A stretch of DNA of 64,000 nucleotides from Labyrinthula sp. Ha (GCA_015227615.1 JAALGZ010000005.1:2071332-2135331); one strand, 5' to 3'. Counted from the stretch's first letter, positions 11,093-24,724 are shown. A program made the numbers and translations. Notes: generated by a model from the letters alone, not told the origin.

Positions 11093-14000
11093 GCTAGATA
11101 TAAAGTAAAGTAAACGAAGTCGTTTAGGTGTAGTGCATAGTCACCGACCATTCAGCGGGGATGAAATAGCGGAGAATCAAACTGGTTAGCCTAAATGAAA
11201 CCGATGAATTAATGCCTCCAAATAATGAATTCATAAATGTATACCAACTGAGGAATATTTTAACACCACAAGAGAAAACTTATTTGTAACCTTCAATTAA
11301 TATTAGCATATCTTCATCATTCTGTTTGAAGAAATGAAAAGACAGGAATGAACATAAAGAAAAGATGGATTTCTCTGCAGAGGAAATCAAAAAAACAACA
11401 ATGAAAATAATTTTATATATCATTAGGAATTGTAAATGTTATGATCAATTGCTATTGTATTAAGTCTTGGTCAATGGTATATTAATGACTTCTTTACACA
11501 ATCCTGAGTGCTGGCAACATCGTCCAGAATGTTAATTTTACTTGAGAGGGTGGCTTATTCTTATTTTTTAGTACAACACATTAGGATCCTTATATTTCCC
11601 TGGAATGTTCAACACAATCACAATCTATTGCGAACTAAGCAAATGAAAAAGTAGTTAGAGAACTTAAGGAGATCAAAAACTTCCATTTATGTGTTTCTTA
11701 CTGAGTTTCCTTAATAATCCTAAATGTTTTCTGAGACTAGCTTAGTGAATATTATTTCCTATTACTAGAGAAAAAAATATAGACGAGGAACTCTCGTTCA
11801 TACCCTATTGTGTACAGAAAAAGCCTGTGGAGTTGATGTTGTTAGACTACTAGGGATAGATACGGATGTTTTCATATACGATATAAAGAGAGAAGATTTA
11901 TTTGCAATAATTGTTATTTGTTACCTTATAAACACATCGAATCACCTTTGGAGCTCTGGCGCTCTCTAGAAGCAATAGATATAGCTTTGTATATGACTGT
12001 CTCGGTGCGTGTGAAATCGGCTCACTGCCGCATTTGTTAGTATGAGACTGTAACACATGCTCAACGGTAGGGTGAATAGAAGTTCCAGTTCTCGGTACTT
12101 CTGCACGGAAGAAGAACTTATTTTAATATCAGGTCAGCACTACCTTTCAAAGGGTCAGTCTGATGCGGTAAAGTACCTTGTGAGATTAGACTCTTTTCTG
12201 TGTCAAGGTTGCTGTACAATCAGAGCACTACTATCATTTTCCTATAATGCATGCAAGAATGAGTAGATAATAACAGCCGTAAATGAACAACTAAAATACA
12301 TCCCAGGGGTAAAAAAATATACCTATCTTGGCCATTAGAGCTATTTTCAGTATTGGATGAAGATGTTTGCATGAGGTTCAGCCGTGATAAACAGTCTTAG
12401 CTTCAACTGGAAAACGGCACTTTTTAGCCTCCTCCGTGTCGAATTACTATTACTTAATTTTTGAAAAGAATAATGAAATAGCAATTCCCTCATATTTTTT
12501 CACACTTATTTTGGAAACTATTACAAAGAAGATACATCGATGTATAAAAAAAGGTGAACAGAAATATTAAACATTGGTAATATACCCAGGATTGCTACAA
12601 ATGGTTGTACATTTTGCACCTTTGTGCTCACTCCATGGATGGATCTACTGATGAGTTTATGGAACAAATCCACATTCCTAGAAAACCCAATGAATAAATC
12701 TTAAATTTCATAAATACAAAATCCAGACAGAGTAAGGATGAAAGTATATTATAACTCCATTCAGCAGTATGTTACGACTCTGTTACATAAGCATTAAGAT
12801 TCTGACATGAAAAACCTATTAGGAAGGCTAGTCTAAATATTAGAGTATATCGTTTTCACCATACCAGCTTATTAGAAACTGATAGCATTGAAGTGTTGGT
12901 CTAAAAAAAGTCTAAACCTTCCCTGTAATTGAGATTTCTAAATCTGATAAGACAACGAATCAGAGAGGAAAAGGAACTACATTATCTATGGGCAAATGCA
13001 GTCGAACAAACCCTTTCCTGAGTTACATTAATAAGAAACATAGCTCCCAGTCTACTCCGGTTCCTCCTAAAAGTACCGAGAAGAGTAAGTCTCAAACGAA
13101 AGAGATCAAACCCTTTACTACCAATATCAACAGCTGGTGCGCTTTAACTAGATGGACTATGCAACTAAGTAGTACCGCCTTAACTGAAGGCCATTATTGA
13201 AGTATAAAACTTATAAATCTTCAAGCCATGGAAAAAATTCTGTCTCTTAAACTTACTAAATTCATATTTTGGGAAATATGTGTTAAGTAGAGATCTAATT
13301 GCACGAGTATGAATGTTCGACTTCCAGGCAGCCAATATTTTAAGTTATATAAGTATGTTAAATGATCGATCATAATCAAAGAGCTAGTCTTCGGTTCATA
13401 GTAATTTCTAAAGAGTTTACTTAGGGTGTTTGCCAGCAAGATTTCTCATTAAGATTCAATTATGTCTTCTAAAAGTTTCATTCTCATTTATATCCTTTTT
13501 ACTTAATTTATTACTCGTCGTTAATCACTCCTCTTGATATTTCATTTGGTTTCTGACAGCTAATGGATTGATACATTTGTGTTAAGCTGGGTAGAGAGCG
13601 ATATTAGTTTATCTTGGTAACACTTTTATTCCCAAGTATAATATGCTTAGGATTCTGTCCATATACTTGCTGTCTTAACTAAATCTTGGAATTTTATATA
13701 TTCTTACACAAGAAATGCTAGAGAGTTGGAGTTAAATTGTGGAAGCTCTTAGAATTGCCTAAAAATCATAGTTAACCAGATGCCCCACAAAATACCCTAA
13801 AGAGAGCGTGATGATTTTGTTGTCTTCTTTTTCTGGGTTTTTAAGTATTATTCCTACTTTTATTTAGAGTTTTCTTATTGCTTATCGGGGAATTTGCTAT
13901 CTGCCTGAGCAAAAGTAAAATGACGGGTATGAACATCCTCAATGTTTTTTCAGAAAACTTAACAACTCTAGATCTAGCTTAATAGAAACTGGGTAATTTT

Positions 14001-14567
14001 AAAACAGCACTTATATTGTTGCTTCTTTTGCTACCACTGCTTCTGCAATAGAACGAGTATGAAAGACTAACACAAAATTATATTTTTCTTCCAGAGAAAG
14101 AACAGCCGCCCCAGGAACTTAGATACTCCACAATTCCTTGCGGTGTTCAAGTTTTGTGGAGTAGCCATCCAGCAACCCTATAAGGTTTTATTGTTATAAA
14201 GTGAAATTAATTCAACAACATTTTATTTTGTAACCAGGTTTTCTGTAGCTCCGGGAATCTATCTTGCTGGGTAGCACCCCAACTTGATCATTTTGAATCC
14301 TTAGCTGCATACACTAAATACAAACTGATTGAAGAAAGCTTAAATCTCTATGGAGTATCCTTATAAAATTAATTATTAGCATATTTGTTAAAACTAAGAA
14401 GGAAGTTGATTTGTCTGTGAGTTGAGAATGTCCAAGACAAAAAAAACATCTAAGAAGATGCAATTGTTACTATTCGTTGAAAACAGTCCACATTAAAAAT
14501 ATATATTCAAGCAAAATGAAGATAACGCAGATGAACCTATACATTTAGGTTTAGTACTATTGAAAAA

Positions 14568-15221
14568 TCAAATTGCAATATGTTGAATATATTGCTTCTT
14601 TTCCTCTTCATATTTCTTCCTTTTACATTCGTACCATGGAATATACACCAAACTAGCGCTTGTCACAATGACAAGTAACACAGAAGCTGAAAGTGCAAGT
14701 ATTACATCATCTTCTGGTGACATTTCTCCAATTTTTTCTTCTGAACCCTCAAGTTCATCATTCTGAACAGCCAAGAGCAACTCTACAATTGGTTTGAAAC
14801 TGAACAACAGAAGACAAAGTCTCGCCAGGTTTACAATAAACAGCATCACTGCAGCTCGAGGACTGCAAATGGAAAGAGTGATCAAAAAAAGTTGTGTAGC
14901 TAAAATTGCTATTGTGACTGTTCTTATATTACCCAGTATGTTGACTAATTCTTCTTCAGTCGTCTTTTGGCCTCTTTGTGTAAAAGAGAGACCAAGAACA
15001 ATTAGCGCATTCAACATTAAAACCATGAGGAGATGCACACATTGAATATTAAAATGTCTTTGGTTTCTTTTTTCTTCCTCTTGAGTCATATACATACTTT
15101 TATTTGTTTTTAACTTTACACAGAACAAATGGTTAATACAATTTTGGAACACTAGCACAAACTGCAAAAGAAGGCGTTTGTATATGGAACCGCCCTCACG
15201 AGCCAAAGATATATGTCTCAT
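14568..15221 (-). CDS. Four-helix membrane protein of unknown family
   Basis: A 217-residue open frame from the first ATG; an internal Met-Tyr-Met-Thr start near residue 43 would give about 175 residues and is equally plausible. Four hydrophobic segments are visible, around residues 60-85, 97-118, 124-152 and 173-195. TM3 and TM4 are separated by an acidic loop (DELEGSEEKIGEMSPEDD), and a strongly basic/acidic tail (CKRKKYEEEKKQY) follows TM4. The arrangement resembles small four-pass proteins in general, but I do not recognise a family. The helices and charged loops make chance unlikely in a frame this long. It lies 415 bp downstream of the next minus-strand gene in the same orientation. Confidence 0.75.
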   Translation of the reverse strand: MRHISLAREGGSIYKRLLLQFVLVFQNCINHLFCVKLKTNKSMYMTQEEEKRNQRHFNIQCVHLLMVLMLNALIVLGLSFTQRGQKTTEEELVNILGNIRTVTIAILATQLFLITLSICSPRAAVMLFIVNLARLCLLLFSFKPIVELLLAVQNDELEGSEEKIGEMSPEDDVILALSASVLLVIVTSASLVYIPWYECKRKKYEEEKKQYIQHIAI

Positions 15222-15636
15222 TCCGACAAACTAGGTATTCTCGACACATAAGTTTCCTCTTATACTTTCGGCATATGCAGTTGTAGGGTAAGTTCGTTGT
15301 TGGAACGTATTACACCACCAATTATGTAATACTTGCGGTGATAATATCATTAATCCAGAGTAATGCACAATCGTGTTCCAGTAAATAACCTTTTCTTTCC
15401 AATATCTTAGTTATAGAAGGAATACTGCGTACCAGGTTTGCAACGGGAAACCGTTAAGTTAACAATAACTCTACAACTGAAGTATTTGTCACATCAACTT
15501 AGCCGTTTCCATTGAACTCTGAAAAGAACTTAAAACAAATTTACTGATACTTGGCAAAAACGAATAGGGATGGATTAATGTCTTAAAATCAGTCTAGTTA
15601 AACAAATAAGTATACAAAGAGTATAACTAAAATTAC
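15222..15636. other. Spacer between two minus-strand genes
   Basis: A 415-bp AT-rich spacer. It must carry the promoter of the four-helix gene and the 3' end of the tail-anchored protein gene. No open frame or repeat is seen. Confidence 0.5.
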
Positions 15637-16719
15637 CTATAGTAGTCCCTGAAAGAAGAAGAAGGCTGCTGCACTAATTAGAACCATCAAAACACACCCT
15701 GAGATAAAGAAAAAAAAGCTAAAAGCACAAGAAAGCGCAAAACTGTTTGACTTGTTCAATTCTCTTCTTTTAAGTCTCCTACTAACTTGAACGGGTTGAT
15801 CGTACCCCAAGGAAGGTGGAGGGGCTATAGTATCCAAACCAGACTGGTTTCTTAGCAAACTTCTCCCTGTTTGTGAAGAAAACGATTTAAAGTTATCAGG
15901 TGGTATTTGACTTAGCTGAGGATTTGCTAGTTTCATTGGAGGCGACTTATGCTTCACCCGGATATCCCGAAAGCTAGGAGGCATAGTGGGTAATTCAATA
16001 GCCTTCTGCGAACCAGTAAAGTCTGCATAAACTGGTGGATGCAAGGATTGTATTTCCTTGAATGCGGGTTGTGGGGGAGCATAGACGTCAATGTACACTG
16101 AAGGAGGCTTTACTGGGACAACTTCTCCCGTTCCCACAAATTCAATATCCTCTTCAGTTGGTTTTCTTCTAATTTTACCTTCAAACCTCCTGGATTTTTT
16201 CTTGTCTTCAAACGTTGGGATAAATGCAGCACTCGCCCGTGAAGGTTCCTGATCCTCAGCTGTGAAGTTTGGTGTAGCGGAATCGTAGCCTGTTTCGCCC
16301 GTATTGGCTCTTACTCGTTTGAAACTCCTCAATTTTCTTGCAGAAACTAATTTCTTATGACTTGAAGTTCTTGAAAGCTTTGATGTGTCTTGTCGGGATT
16401 TTGAAGAGAAAGAAACTGGATTTGAATTCAGCGATCTATGGGATGCAACAGAGTAATTGAGGTTCGACAAGTGCCCAGAAGACGCCCGTGGTTTCTCATG
16501 AGTAAGCCCTACCTCCTTTTGATAATAAGATTTCTTTCCTCCTCTTTTGCTTCGAGATAAAGAAGTGTTATGCGGAGTGTCACGCATAAATGTTGGAGGT
16601 GCTGGTGGCAAAGGTCGTTGCACCTGTGAAGATAAACTCCTGTTCGAACCTCCTCGTTTACCTTGCATATTCTGTTCTCTCAACTTCAGCCTGTATTGGA
16701 TTTGGTCAGGCGGTCTCAT
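15637..16719 (-). CDS. Proline- and serine-rich protein with one C-terminal membrane anchor
   Basis: A 360-residue protein from the ATG at 16717-16719; the frame opens slightly earlier but without an ATG. Most of it is predicted disordered: basic and Ser/Arg-rich up to about residue 170, with PPAPP near residue 40. From about 205 to 275 comes a segment of spaced Pro-Pro motifs (KPPSVYIDV, APPQPAF, HPPVYADF, MPPSFRDI, KSPPMKL). After a basic stretch (RRLKRRELNKS) there is one strongly hydrophobic segment at about residues 330-358 ending in Phe-Gln-Gly-Leu-Leu, so the bulk is probably cytosolic on a tail-anchored or single-pass protein. The spaced Pro-Pro motifs could be docking sites. No family is recognised. 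Confidence 0.75.
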   Translation of the reverse strand: MRPPDQIQYRLKLREQNMQGKRGGSNRSLSSQVQRPLPPAPPTFMRDTPHNTSLSRSKRGGKKSYYQKEVGLTHEKPRASSGHLSNLNYSVASHRSLNSNPVSFSSKSRQDTSKLSRTSSHKKLVSARKLRSFKRVRANTGETGYDSATPNFTAEDQEPSRASAAFIPTFEDKKKSRRFEGKIRRKPTEEDIEFVGTGEVVPVKPPSVYIDVYAPPQPAFKEIQSLHPPVYADFTGSQKAIELPTMPPSFRDIRVKHKSPPMKLANPQLSQIPPDNFKSFSSQTGRSLLRNQSGLDTIAPPPSLGYDQPVQVSRRLKRRELNKSNSFALSCAFSFFFFISGCVLMVLISAAAFFFFQGLL

Positions 16720-19700
16720 TCTCACTAGATGACTCTTATATTCCCTGCAGCAACTTCTCTTATTATCTTCCTATACTTGGAGTTCTCTGCGTTGTTTCAA
16801 ACATGGTGCTCGTTTTCCCAATTAGCAAAACTTTGATTTTGGGCAATTAGGCCAAAGTACCAGCTTTTTGCAAGGATTTAACGTTTTGCACCAACTGGAT
16901 ACGCGAGGTTCAGATTATATAGGGATTTGTAGCTATTTTGGTATCGAAGACACCAAAAGATCAATATCTCCAACAATTCATGTTAAGGGCACCCGGGCAG
17001 CGGTACAGCTTACAAATGGCAGAGATAAACATCAACCTGGAAATTTCCAATATCCAGGTTTTGTTCATTAGGAGTGGCGCAGTGAGTATTTATGACTAAG
17101 AAAAAAACCACCAACGAAGCTACATAGAATATTTATAGCATTATAGCCAAATATAGTACATATTAACTACTACTTGAATTCCCTAACTATTGAAGGTTTT
17201 AATAGAATTTTAATGCATATCAGCTCATAGGAGCATCTTTCATTATCAACTTTAATTTTTCCTTTTCTACTTGATTATGCAACCCGGTCAAAAAACCTCG
17301 TCGGATGAAATAAGTGATATGCTTAACTAAAACACTCTTTCTTTATGAGACATGTTTCCTTATGATGAGAATACCTAGAGAGAATTGAACTGGAAGTCTA
17401 CTAATGCTGACAAAAAAGACAGTTTTCTTTAGCTGGTAATTGCAAGTAACAAGCTTGGAGAAACTTTTTCTCTCCCTGAGTCAACCAAGCCAGTAAGTTC
17501 CTTCATTTGCTTAATAAGTTTTCTCGTAGCGCCATGATCTACTCATAATAATTTCTCAAGGTAACAATTCTTGAAGCGAAATTTAGTACGCCTCATCTAA
17601 TAACATTCATGTTCTTCAAGATGACGTAGAAGGAAGAAATTATTGCTTGCCGCTTTGTCAGTTTATATTTTAGAGGAGGTTTATCCTTAGCGTAAGCTCA
17701 TAGTTTCTTAATCCAATAACTCAATAAGACACTTTTCTTCTTGATTGAAAGGGTTAGCTCAAACTAAGATCACAACATTATTAAACCCTACCTTCATTAC
17801 TTGTTCCGACAAGAAATGTTGAAGAAGTAATCTCTTACATATTAATAAAAGGAGCGAATGACATGTTTGTAGTAAGTATAATTTGCATTCAAGAATAGAT
17901 AAAAGATCTTAAACGAACAATGTCACGGTGCCAAACTACAAGAAATCAAGTATTGTGAGACTTGCTTTTATCTTATTCGAGCCTTCGCTTTTATTGAACC
18001 ATAAGTGATACGTTAGCTCTCAGGTAGATAATTTAATTTACTGCTTCTTCAGTTGAAAGTAATAAGCTCAATGACACGTTTAACTCATTTCCCAATATGT
18101 CCACAAGTGTTCTTTCTTGTATGTAAAATTTTGATACCAGGAAAAGTGTGCTCAGATTATTAGGAACATGTGCAACACTATTTTACCCAACCTCTGCAGA
18201 TAACCATAAAAATTGAAAGGGCCTATTTCATATACAAGGAAAAATTCAGTAGTACTTTTCAGCATATGGCCCTAGTACACACCTGTTGTCTACCCGCTTA
18301 GTTAGGAAATAAGTAATAAGGGTATTAAAAAGATATTAGCAGTACTACTTTCCTATCTACTTAGTTTAGGAATGTATATTCAAACACTTTGTGTTGGCTC
18401 TTACCTGTGTCCGCTTTTAAAAGCAGAACAACTAATACTACATGGAGCTCTACTATGAATACACCGGCTCCTTCGCTGCAACCACAAGAAAAGGTATTGT
18501 GCGCTCACGAAAAAGCTCGTAGAGACACGTTTATTAAACTTTCCTTTTGTATAGAAGAGAACTTTCCTGTCTAATTACATTACACGTGCCGATACTATAA
18601 GTTCTATTGTAAATGAAAAGACATGAGTACATTCTAGTTTCAGGTTACTTAAACTTTGAAAGACGATTCAGGACCTTGGAAAAACAGTTACTCCAACAAG
18701 AAATTTGTAAGTAGTTATTGATTTAGTGTAAATGAATAATTTGATGGTTTTTCTATTGCCAATATCATGTACAAGCTTTATACTCATTAATTGTCTTCAT
18801 ATACATTCTAAGATACATAGTATGTATAGATGTTATTGATTAATTTTTCAGAATTTGCGAAAAAATGTTCGGATAATTTATTTATTTATACAATGTGCTA
18901 TTGTCTTAATAAAAAGACCATTCTTCATGTTACCTAGCTACTTCCTTCTGTTTCTAAAACATATTATCAGGACCATATCAACGTAGAAAAAAGTTAAAAG
19001 ATTTGCTTCAAATACAAGTCATTCCCCAGCATAACTCCTTTTGATTCAACTTTACAACTGGCTAAAATTGCCGGAAATTGAATTAGATAGTACACCAAAT
19101 TAAGTGTTCAAGTTAGGTGGGATCTATTATCTTCTTTAAAAGGCGACCATTTATCACACAGCAATGCAGGTTCACACAATATACATAGATGATTCTTTTC
19201 AAATTCATGTGAGGTTTTCCTGAAGTAATAGTAGATATCGGATAAATATTATTACTATGGTGGCTTTATGTGACTATATCCCGATAGATTCTGCCTAAGG
19301 AATGTATGAGAATTGTTTTTATCTTCAAAATTAAGTTGTCACAGAACTATTTGTAACTAGATAATGACAATTAAGTTAAGTGTATTATTCCTGTCTACTT
19401 CTCGTTGGCGGTTATATTAATATGGCATGGTAGCTACTATGTTGCACAGCACTCACTTAGGACGAACGTAAAACGCGTATACCATTTTTGCAAGATGGGT
19501 ATCGGGTAACCGACTCAGGTTTTGGTTTCTGCCCTGTTAATTAGGTTGACGTTAATAGTTAGAGTATTCTATGATCTAGGAATAGTTAAGTGAGACAATA
19601 ACATAATGAACAATCGGTTGACCGAAATACAAATAATAGACAGCCTTATTCTTAACCATAAAAAATTTGAAGCAATTCCTAAGCAGCAACATAAAAGTAA

Positions 19701-22700
19701 ATAATGTCTTAGATCAATAAGAAATAATATATATATATAATAAAGTAGTTGCAAGGAATTTAAAATAAAAGTAGTAAAGAAAACACCCTATTTAAACATA
19801 AATGTGGCTAATACTAACATAAACCAATGCTTCAAAAAGAACCTGGGTAAATATCCAGAACACTCAAAATAAATAAACTTAATAGATTTGTTTTCAATAG
19901 AAATAGGGATTTGATATTGCGAATGTTAGGCTTTCTACAAGATACTGTTGTAAATAGGATGTGTAACGGCAAATTTCACCTCCTTAGAATTCAAATGGAA
20001 AAATGCTAGCAAATCAGTGTACTACTGGGAGAAACGCTTAGGTCATTGAAATTTATAGTCTTAGAATGCAGTATATAGGTTAACAGTTTAATCTCTAAGG
20101 GTAACGTTAATTTACTTTCTACTTAAGCTTTGAGCTATTAAGAAGATTGGGATTTGAGGGGATTAGGTACTTGAGGAGCTTGAATAAGGGTCCTGAAATT
20201 AATATTTTTCTATATTGCGTAGAGATATAGCTGGCAAATTCTCCCAAAAAAAGATAACATTATTTCTTTATGGTTTCTATGTACCCCTATAAAATTTTCA
20301 TTTTCATAATTTTTCACTGGCTTTTCATTTAACGATGTGGCTAACTTTTTATCCTATACTTGAGTTTTCCTCTATTATGCGGTTCGGAAGATATTTTCAA
20401 ATAGTTTTCCAAGATTTAAGATATTGCTGTTAAACTCTGAGCGACTTAGAGGACCAAAATAAACATACCACTATAAAACCTAAGTTTGTTTCAAATTGTA
20501 GTAGACTAAAGAACCGAGAACAATGAACAAAATTTTAAAAGAGTATCCACCACTTCCAACTTAGAAACGTAGTTTCCCCTTAGCTAGCCAATTCAAAGCT
20601 AGTAGCAATTAGGTTTGAGATCTCCCAATGGAACAATTCTACATATTGAAATTAATGATGCAATCCATTGTAATGCTTCTTAAGAATGATCAAATAAGAC
20701 TCCATGAGTAAGACTATTAAAATTAATTAACTTAAATAAACATTAAATCCCTTAATGATAATATAAATAAAACCAGTCAAAGTTGGTAAATGTCTTCAAC
20801 ACGTGATTTTTATGAGCATTGACTTTCATGTTATATGAAAATGGGCTGAGAAACATACAATATTTTCCCGAACTCAAACTGCAAGGGTGGCACTGTATTG
20901 AGTTTCATGGATAAAACTTAGTGCACCTAGAAGGGGGTAAAAGAGGGTGGTCATTCATCAATCAAAAATCCTTATAACTTGGGTTATTATTCTTTACCAT
21001 ATATCACAGGGGCTGGAAACAAAATATAACACGAGCTTTTTTATAGTTCACACATAGGCCGACTTGAGTATAAAAAATATCTGATTTTAAGTACTTGAAC
21101 TCGTCCAATCACTTCTTAGATAAAACTGAACTGAATAATTTGAGCTACAGATATTGTGGTAAACTATGTTAACTTCTTAAGTGTGAAATTAAGGCATGAA
21201 TAGATTTTCCTTAAACTATCAAATTTATTGACAAAGATATATCTAAGTTTTGAAACATAGATGTGGAGCTAACGTGTCTTGGTGAAAATCAGAAAAAGTG
21301 GCTGTTGTAGGTTTTTCTAATAAGCGAAATTTCTAGTAAAACAAAATCGGGGATTATGCTTGTGTAACAGTGATTGAGAGAGATTTCTCAGTATATTTTA
21401 CGTATCTGTGCCAGAACTATATTTAGAATAACAGATGTACTAGATAGTATTTTCATAACAAGTATTGGGTAAAGAAGCAAGAAACCAAGTACCAAAAGTG
21501 TAAATTTTGATGGCACTAACCTGACTGTTCACTTTAACTGGTACTCACGGAATGCAAACATTCAGAAATAGAGTCTTGAATTGAAGTATGCTCACGTCAG
21601 GGATCTTGCTTCCAAATATTCACTGTAGAAGCAAGATTCTGAGAGGACTTAAAGAAAAAAGGCAAAACAAGGCGGGTCTCACCAGAAAAACAGGAGCTGT
21701 AGGTGTAGCAAAGTACTAGAAGGAGGTTTAGCATATGAATCCTGGAAAATCAAATAGAAAGGTAGAAAAAGTACATTAGTTTTACTTAAAAGCCAATAAC
21801 TGAATCTGTACTTAATCATACAAGAGCAAGAGAGTAGACCCCGGCTAATTTATGCCCAGAGGCAACAACAGACACCTCGAAAAAAACTCAACATATTAAA
21901 GAAAATAATATTCTTTCGCAGCAATTGACAGTTTGGAAACAATCCCCTACCAACTGATCAAGCAAGTAGACATACCAAAGTAAAACACAGCAACAGCATC
22001 AGTCCCAAAGAGCAAGGGTAAGACTTGAGATGCCGAACCAGACAGAAAATTGTGAGGACAACAAGAAGGTCGCGCAGTGACAATAGCAGAAAGTGTAAGA
22101 AATTGCGGTAACAATGAAACCTTGTCTTCCTTCATCATTCTTTCTTCTTTCAACTGTTTTTATTTTTTGCGACCAGTAAATTGGCAGAGCCAGTTATTTG
22201 CCCAATTGATGTAAAACAGATTTACATGCTGTAGTTATATGAACACATTAGTAACATTTAGACGAGTATATAGGCCAAGAGTCTGCTCTAATTAAATCAT
22301 GACACAATCATCATCATTTTTTTACATAGAAGCTTCTCAGCTACATAGTTGTCAGTGTTGATTTTAGTGGTCACTACAGAGAGGTCTTACCTATAAGTAG
22401 AAAACAACAAATATAGGCTTATAATTTGGATTGAAATAACTTGTGGGCTAATTATCAACAAAAGAGCACCTTTAAATATCATATCAACAGCAGCGTTACA
22501 TTAAGGAAACTAATTACTACTGAAGTCTATTTTGCACGGCACATTACACCTTAGCCAATAAAGTAAACAAGAAAATACGTCCAAGCAAAATTCTATATCC
22601 AGGGGTTATTTTTTTGTGAAAGAATATTTCCATAAAAAGAATGGCTTTTACTAGAACCAACGCCAAGCTTCTTCGAAATGAATACAATTTGATAACTGCA

Positions 22701-23028
22701 TTTGCAGAGATTAAGAATAATATATATGGTTCCGGAATGGCTTAAACTGCAGCACGAGCACGAAAAATCAACCTAGTTCAAAGCCTGATATAAGTCAGAT
22801 GATCAGAAATATGTCTGAGAACAGGTAACGGTCTCTGTTAAACAACATCTGCTCGCACATCTCGGATAACAACGTGTTGCTGAAAATGTGTTTCCTTTTG
22901 AAAACTCATTTTTCCAAGGAAAAAAACTGTATCGTTCCTGTTGCAAATTCTAGGATATTTAAATCTTCATTGTTAATAATGAGAGAGCAAGAATAACTCT
23001 GGTCTTCACCATAGAAAAAGTCATAGCG
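16720..23028. other. Gene desert of 6.3 kb
   Basis: The first 150 bp should contain the promoter of the 360-residue gene; an element TTTTGGGCAATTAGGCC lies near 16836-16853. Beyond that no gene is recognisable. Open frames at 16868-17071 and 18389-18574 are short and without family resemblance. A short AT repeat lies at about 19725-19740. A slightly more purine-rich stretch (21600-22200) gave no readable protein. Confidence 0.6.
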
Positions 23029-24649
23029 TTAGAATTTAAAATTATCCTCGTCGTTCTCACTGTCTGAATCAGGTGGGTGTGGTTCATGATCCTCATCAGC
23101 AATTTCAGATTGGCTCTCTTTAGATGGAACAATCTCATAAACATGATCTGTTCCTAGAATTTCACTTCCTTGCTCTGTTCTTTTCTCTTTCAATACCGTA
23201 AATAGTTCTTTCTTCTCTGTAGGTGAGTTATCCTTTCTCAACACAACTTCTTCTTCCTCTTCCTCCATCTCCACTTCCTCGACCTCTCCTTCCGCTTCAC
23301 CCTTTGCAGCTTCCGCCTGAGTTGAACCTTCCTCCTGAGCCTCTACTTCTTCTTGGGCTTCTTCGATCTCCTGAAGTTCCTCTTCCTCTTCATCACTGCT
23401 CTCCTCTTCATCCGAATCAACCCTATATTCATCATCAGAATAGGATTCTCCCCAGTATCGCTTTTGGCCTGATGGCGAGTACTCATCTCCACCTCCCTCT
23501 CCAAGTACGGAATCTCCATATAGTGGATTATTGTTCTGATCAACTGCAGGCCTTCCCCATTCATCTTTTCCATAGCCCCATTTTGCACCTTTAGGGATTG
23601 GCCCATTTACACCTGGAACAGACCAGTTTGGGTAACTAGGAGGGGGTCCATATCTTTGCATATTTAACAACCAAGGGGGTGGGCTAAAGGGCTTGTCCAT
23701 ACCTAAAGCCTCACGCGTTCTATCACTAAATTTACCCAGCCGCACCCTTTTTCTTCCAAATTTCGTAGCAAAATCCGAAAAATCATGGGATTCTTGAAAC
23801 ATTCTGCCGTGTAGAGTTAAGTCTTCCCGAAGCTTCGGAACATAAAATCGTTTTTGAAACTTGAAGAAAGCATCATGGAGCTTCTGGAAGTTTAAATCAA
23901 TCATTCCAATTTTAGGTCGGGTGCGCTCTCGAGCAAGTTGCTTTGCTGTTTTATTTCTGGAGCTACTCATTGAATTGACAGTCTTTTGTATCCTGTTTAC
24001 GCTCGTATCTCTTATAAAATCTGGCAATGAATACTTTGTATGAGTTCTTGATCTGTTTTGCTGCAAGTAACGATGCTTCGCATCCCAATGAGTTGGAATA
24101 GGAACCGAGTTAGAAAGAGACTTCAGATATACCAAAAATTTTGGATCTGTGGAATTCACATCATGGGCAGTGACTAAATCAGGTCTTGGAACCAAAGTTT
24201 TCAGAGTGGATACGGTTTCCTGACTTAGAAGTTTTTTCTGGCGCTTTGATATTCTCGACTCCTTTGGTTTTTCAACTTTCTTTTCCTCATAAAACTCCTT
24301 GTGCTCATCAAGTTCTGATCGTTCCTTTTCATTCTCAGCTGCCTCATCCTGTATAGGTAAAAACTTTTCTCTAAAGTTACCAAATCCAGGAATTGATTCA
24401 AAAAATGGCTTTTCTAGTACAATTTCTTGATTTCCATTGCTGGCCAGCGAACTTGAAAGTCCTTTGTCCTGAGGTTTGTCTTGTGGAGGTACTGGTTCAA
24501 GATCCTTTTCTAGTGCAAGTCTCTTTTTCTTCAACTTCCTTTTTAAAATTCGACGCTGGTTTCGGCTTAGACCTAACAAATTAGTTAATATAAGGCAAGA
24601 ATATACGCCGTTTCTTATTAGATACCTCATTCTTTGAAGTCATGCTCAT
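23029..24649 (-). CDS. SF3B2: Splicing factor 3B subunit 2 (SF3B2/SAP145/Cus1), two exons
   Basis: Exon 1 is complement 24607-24649 and exon 2 complement 23029-24572, giving 528 residues. SF3B2 belongs to the SF3b complex of the U2 snRNP that holds the branch-point helix in the spliceosome. The basic N-terminus leads into the family core (about residues 150-260: DPKFLVYLKSLSNSVPIPTHW, then SLPDFI and IDLNFQKLHDAFFKFQ). Next come LTLHGRMF and the PSP-type proline motif SPPPWLLNMQRYGPPPSYP near residue 310, then KWGYGKDEWGRP and PLYGD. The C-terminal third is a long Glu/Asp-rich region. The protein is shorter than the human one (about 895), mainly lacking the N-terminal SAP and proline-rich part, like the yeast homologue. 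The start is supported by the 34-nt intron, whose removal leaves a continuous basic N-terminus. Confidence 0.96.
24573..24606 (-). other. 34-nt intron in SF3B2
   Basis: On the minus strand it begins GTATATTCTT and ends TTTGTTAG. It carries TTAACTAAT, close to a consensus TACTAAC branch site, about 12 nt before the 3' end, the clearest branch-site candidate in the window. Confidence 0.85.
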
Positions 24650-24724
24650 CTAAGAAAAGAAACACTCTTGATCTTTGTTGTCCAAACCTCAATAGCGAAT
24701 TACCGTAAAACTACTTGTTTCCAT

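Larger units (their letters stand above)
5734..14567. other. Gene desert of 8.8 kb
   Basis: AT-rich sequence with no open frame longer than about 75 codons and no recognisable protein. It holds a pair of inverted, related segments near 9190-9250 and 9478-9545 and a 12-13 bp stem hairpin at 11060-11092. Two slightly GC-richer stretches (about 7370-7500 and 12000-12280) look like decayed unique sequence but gave no readable product. I saw no tRNA or other structural RNA. Confidence 0.6.

Noticed and set aside
12988-13200. Short Ser/Pro/Lys-rich open frame
   Set aside because: Only 70 codons, no family, no supporting exon; could be a transposon relic but nothing shows it.
18389-18574. Short open frame with protein-like composition
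   Set aside because: Too short and without homologue or splice context.
23223-23594. Plus-strand frame of 123 codons rich in Leu and Pro
   Set aside because: It is the antisense shadow of the Glu-rich tail of SF3B2.
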